Source of the DNA: Sambucus nigra
Taxonomy: Eukaryota; Streptophyta; Magnoliopsida; Dipsacales; Adoxaceae
Length of the DNA stretch: 64,000 nt
Assembly (NCBI GenBank): GCA_949130495.1
Contig: OX422207.1
Span: forward strand, 828,852,073 to 828,916,072
Direction of reading: 5' to 3'
Shown here: piece after piece, positions 60,921-64,000 of the stretch
How the letters are laid out: each line of letters opens with the position of its first letter
Position numbering within the stretch: position 1 is the first letter of the stretch
Notes under the pieces: model-generated
Told to the model about the DNA's origin: nothing
What the model saw: the letters and a program-made list of their open reading frames with translations, nothing else
The model's database searches: none
Translations under genes and position numbers: made by a program

Positions 60921-61268
60921 GTGGTTTTTCTCATACTTTTAGTATAAAAGTAAGTTCCACTTCACAACATGTAAGCATTTTAGGGATGAAGATAAATTAA
61001 CATAAAACATTATTTTAATATGCAAGGATTTTTAGCTACACAACTTACAAGTAAGTTCATTTTAGTTAAACATGAAATGGAAATAACATAGTTCAATAAC
61101 ATCGTTCCACTAATTACTTTTTTTTATATAAATTCAATAAATGTACAATTTATATTGCCAGACAACTCAAAGTTGATATTAACGTACTACAAAAAATCGC
61201 CCCACTTCTTATATATTAAATTACATGTGTACAAAAAAGACAAAAAATGAATGAGGGTATACAACAAT

Positions 61269-64000
61269 TTAGTCAACATATTTACCAATCCAAGTTTTGA
61301 CTACAGGTAACGCTTTACTATGATGTAACTTGCAATTAGTGGCATTGGATAACCATCCTTCAACTTCAGTATGACAAAATAATTTCCGCATACAAGAGCC
61401 ATTTGAATGAACATAGCAAATTTTACAGGTTCCTTTCTCGTGGGTAAAAATATAAGGCACTATCTTGGTGATACAAAGACAGACACACAGTTATATGCCT
61501 CGGACACAAGTTAACCACGCTAAGGCATAAGCAACCCAAACTTACTATAACACGGACTAATATAGTTGTTTAACATATTTAACACGGTGTCCAGAAACAA
61601 ACTCCCAAAATAATTTATGTAAAAATCATTTTTTTGAAGGACTTTATCCATCAAATCACTTATCATATTTCTCCACCCATCACTCTCCAATCCATTCCTC
61701 AAATAGTTAGGCACGCGTCTAAATCCGCAATAGCCATCTAGATCAACATCCACAATTTCTTCTATAAAACCTTTAAAAAAATATGGTATCTCCTTAATGT
61801 ACTTCATATATGTGGGTGTGCATTTAGGACACTACGGGGTTGGGCGCATAAACACTATAAAATCAACATTTTTTAGAACCTCTGAACTGCACAGTTGTCC
61901 CTCTTAGCTGGTGCACTGTCGTATTTAAAAGTATAAGGATCCTTTTTGGTTGAATTCTCGTGTTTTTGTTCATTAGAGGTTGGTTTTCGACCACGTGGAC
62001 AACCCTTGCCTTGCTTTAGTACAGATGGAATAGTTTTGTTGTAACGGGAGTCACTATGTCTTTCAACTTATGTGACATGGCTTTGTGCTCATCATCGGTT
62101 GACCTTTCCCACCTCTCTTTGAATAAAATCACTTTTAGATCATAATTAACCATAAGATACTTGGGTAAATCGGGCACCATGGTTAATTTATGTCAGTGAT
62201 TATCCAACTCCACCTAAAGTATAGCCCAACCATCCATTTGGGTAATAACCAATTTGTGAGCACAAGGTAGTCCATAGACATTGTGCAATACATGGTCACA
62301 AGATTGAATACCCATTATAACATTGTCATATTAATTAACTCCTCGAGAATTAAGTCTATTGAATAATATAAAGCCCTACTAATGAGATTGCATAATAAAT
62401 GAATATTATGTGCGTGCTTAGTTTTGGTAAAGAATCCTCAAAGTCCTTCTCAAAATCTTTTATCTACAATGCAATGAGATAGTGAATACCATCCCACATA
62501 GAGTCAAAGGATTATTGAAAATTATCCAAGTGGATTTTAGTTTGTCGTGGGAACCTTCACATCAGTTTGTTATTCAGTTAACACAGTGTTTTATCATATT
62601 TGTCTATCCATGAATGAAGGACTCTTTCAAATTATACCATGTAGATTTAATGTACTTTAAATTAGTGGGGTATGATGATGCTGTAAATAGCACCACTAGT
62701 GAGGTGTTGTTAAGCTCAAGCTAGCAATAACAATGTCACCACAAGAGTAAATATCTAGTAGAGGGAGGTGAGGAGAAGAGGAGAAACACTAGTATATAAG
62801 TGGCTCAGTCAATCTGGCCTACGCCCACTGTGAGTGTGTGAGTAATTGCACTATAATGAGGGCATTAATGGCCTGTGATACAATCTCTCACTTTCTCTCT
62901 CTACTGTGTATACCAACAGAGTTTTAGCTAGGGTTACAATGATCGATCTTCCTCCAAGGGGGGAGAAGGCATCTATTTATAGTGCTTGGGGGGTGTCATG
63001 TACCCCCCAAGCATGCATAGAGCATGTATGAGTTGAATACACTAATCATAAGTGGACACATGGCTGTGCCATATGTAAGGAATGATGACCAAATATTCCC
63101 CCACATGAGGGAAATAATTTGATTATAACTGAATTACCACATGCTCCAAGTCTTCCATGTGCTTGCATATGCTCAGACCTGTAATATCACTTGTTGTAAC
63201 CTCGGCATGTCCGAGTACGAGGTTGGAGGAGTCTGATAGTTTTTTTGTCCTGTTAATCATCAATACGACCTTAGCCTGGAAGACTGGTCGAGGTTATGTA
63301 TGAGGTAGGATGTAACGTCGGCTGAGGCAGAGTACGATGTTGGTAATAACTTTAGCCCATGAGACACTGTTGATCTCGGCTGATGGCCAGCCGAGGTTGG
63401 TAAATGAGGGGCCGACCTTAAAGAATACGACCTTTCTGATGGTTGTTATCAGCTTCTTATCAACTCGGCTGTGAGACAGGCCGAGGTACGTGACCCTAAG
63501 TATGAGGGTGCACTTTGGGCATATCAGGGTATACCACCTAATCCCTATTGAACAACAACCAAGATTCGTTAAAATATTAGTTCGTAGGGGATTCAACCAA
63601 TACAACCAAATTTCTTAAGAATCTTTTCAATAAATCCTCACCATGAATCTATCTAAGAGCATGGTTTTCCACATTATGGGAAACGTGGAAAGTGCACAAC
63701 ATGTATATAGCCTCGGGGAACACCACCCTTAATGCATTCCTTCATGTGTTTTCATAATAAATGATAAAGATATCTAGGCATGCAAATGGATTGAATAACG
63801 TTTTTAACCAGTCTAAATCCCAATGGTAGTTCTCTATTTTTATGTTATCTAAAAAGAAAAGTAATGTTGAAGGTACAGTTGCATGAGGTTATACCCACCA
63901 TCTCAAATAATGACATCTTGTAGCGGTTTGTTTTGCATGTGCAATCAATGATGACAGCGAAAAGAAAACACTTTGCTAATAAAATGGATTTTGGATTAGC
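61269..64000 (-). pseudogene. Second MULE transposase gene with C-terminal OTU-type protease domain, interrupted
   Basis: Reading leftward from the window edge: VIIDCTCKTNRYKMSLFEMV (about 63945-63885) is the same catalytic block as in the first MULE, with several stops after it. A solo LTR (62673-63526) splits the gene. The middle part resumes, with a zinc-finger-like end and PRGRKPTS near 61990. The OTU-type motif DVDLDGYCGFRRV follows (Cys codon at 61729-61727), where DGxC is the catalytic Cys motif of OTU cysteine proteases. After it, NGLESDGWRNMISDLMDKV and a C-terminal piece ending VVKTWIGKYVD (61269) read through. MULE transposases fused to protease domains are known in plants. Stops and frameshifts make this a pseudogene. 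Its N-terminus lies outside the window. Confidence 0.75.
62673..63526 (+). mobile_element. Solo LTR with 5-base target duplication in the MULE transposase
   Basis: The LTR starts TGATGATGCTG and ends GGGCATATCA. GGGTA flanks both sides (62668-62672 and 63527-63531). Joining the flanks restores homology to the first MULE transposase (compare 15600-15660). Length is 854 bases. It has a CTATTTATAG TATA-like block near 62973. The second half carries CTCGGCTG...CAGCCGAG inverted words (63373-63394) and related GCCGAGGT/CCTCGGC words. The strand is inferred from the TATA-like block only. Confidence 0.8.

Overview
The window is nuclear DNA from a flowering plant, most likely a eudicot. The evidence is one intron-rich pentatricopeptide repeat (PPR) gene with GT-AG introns, Ty3/gypsy and Ty1/copia LTR retrotransposons, Mutator-like, hAT and Harbinger-type DNA elements, tRNA-derived SINEs, and AT-rich spacer. 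There is no bacterial gene organisation. I cannot name the species.

Layout. 1-11452 is a retrotransposon nest: a Ty3 LTR (to 1834), the 3' end of a Sirevirus-like copia element (1835-4773), a truncated Tekay/Del-type gypsy element with gag, zinc knuckle and start of protease on the minus strand plus its 3.1 kb LTR (4774-9671), and an oppositely oriented related LTR piece ending at 11452. 11809-12249 is a Tourist-like MITE with TAA target duplications. 12344-18919 is a complete Mutator-like element (MULE) with terminal inverted repeats and a 9-base target duplication. It carries a decayed plant mobile domain (PMD) gene on the plus strand and a decayed MULE transposase gene on the minus strand, facing each other. 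18920-25244 is spacer with SINEs and nested hAT-type elements.

25245-56815 (minus strand) is the only intact host gene found: a P-class PPR protein of 815 residues assembled from 14 exons over 31.6 kb. All exon joins keep the frame with GT-AG borders. Its introns hold most of the remaining repeats: small LTR derivatives (TRIM/LARD type), a 1.16 kb tandem duplication, hAT elements, a SINE dimer, a LINE remnant and nested MITEs.

57235-64000 is spacer followed by a second, more decayed PMD-MULE of the same family. It still has the PMD C-terminal tail and an OTU-type cysteine protease domain on the transposase strand. It is interrupted by a solo LTR and runs off the window.

The most interesting observations are the paired PMD/MULE-OTU elements with one internally deleted copy, and the finding that three unrelated LTRs each carry an array of a different short palindrome with the same TCGA core. 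The PPR protein probably acts on organelle RNA. The element genes would have served transposition but are now broken by stops and frameshifts.
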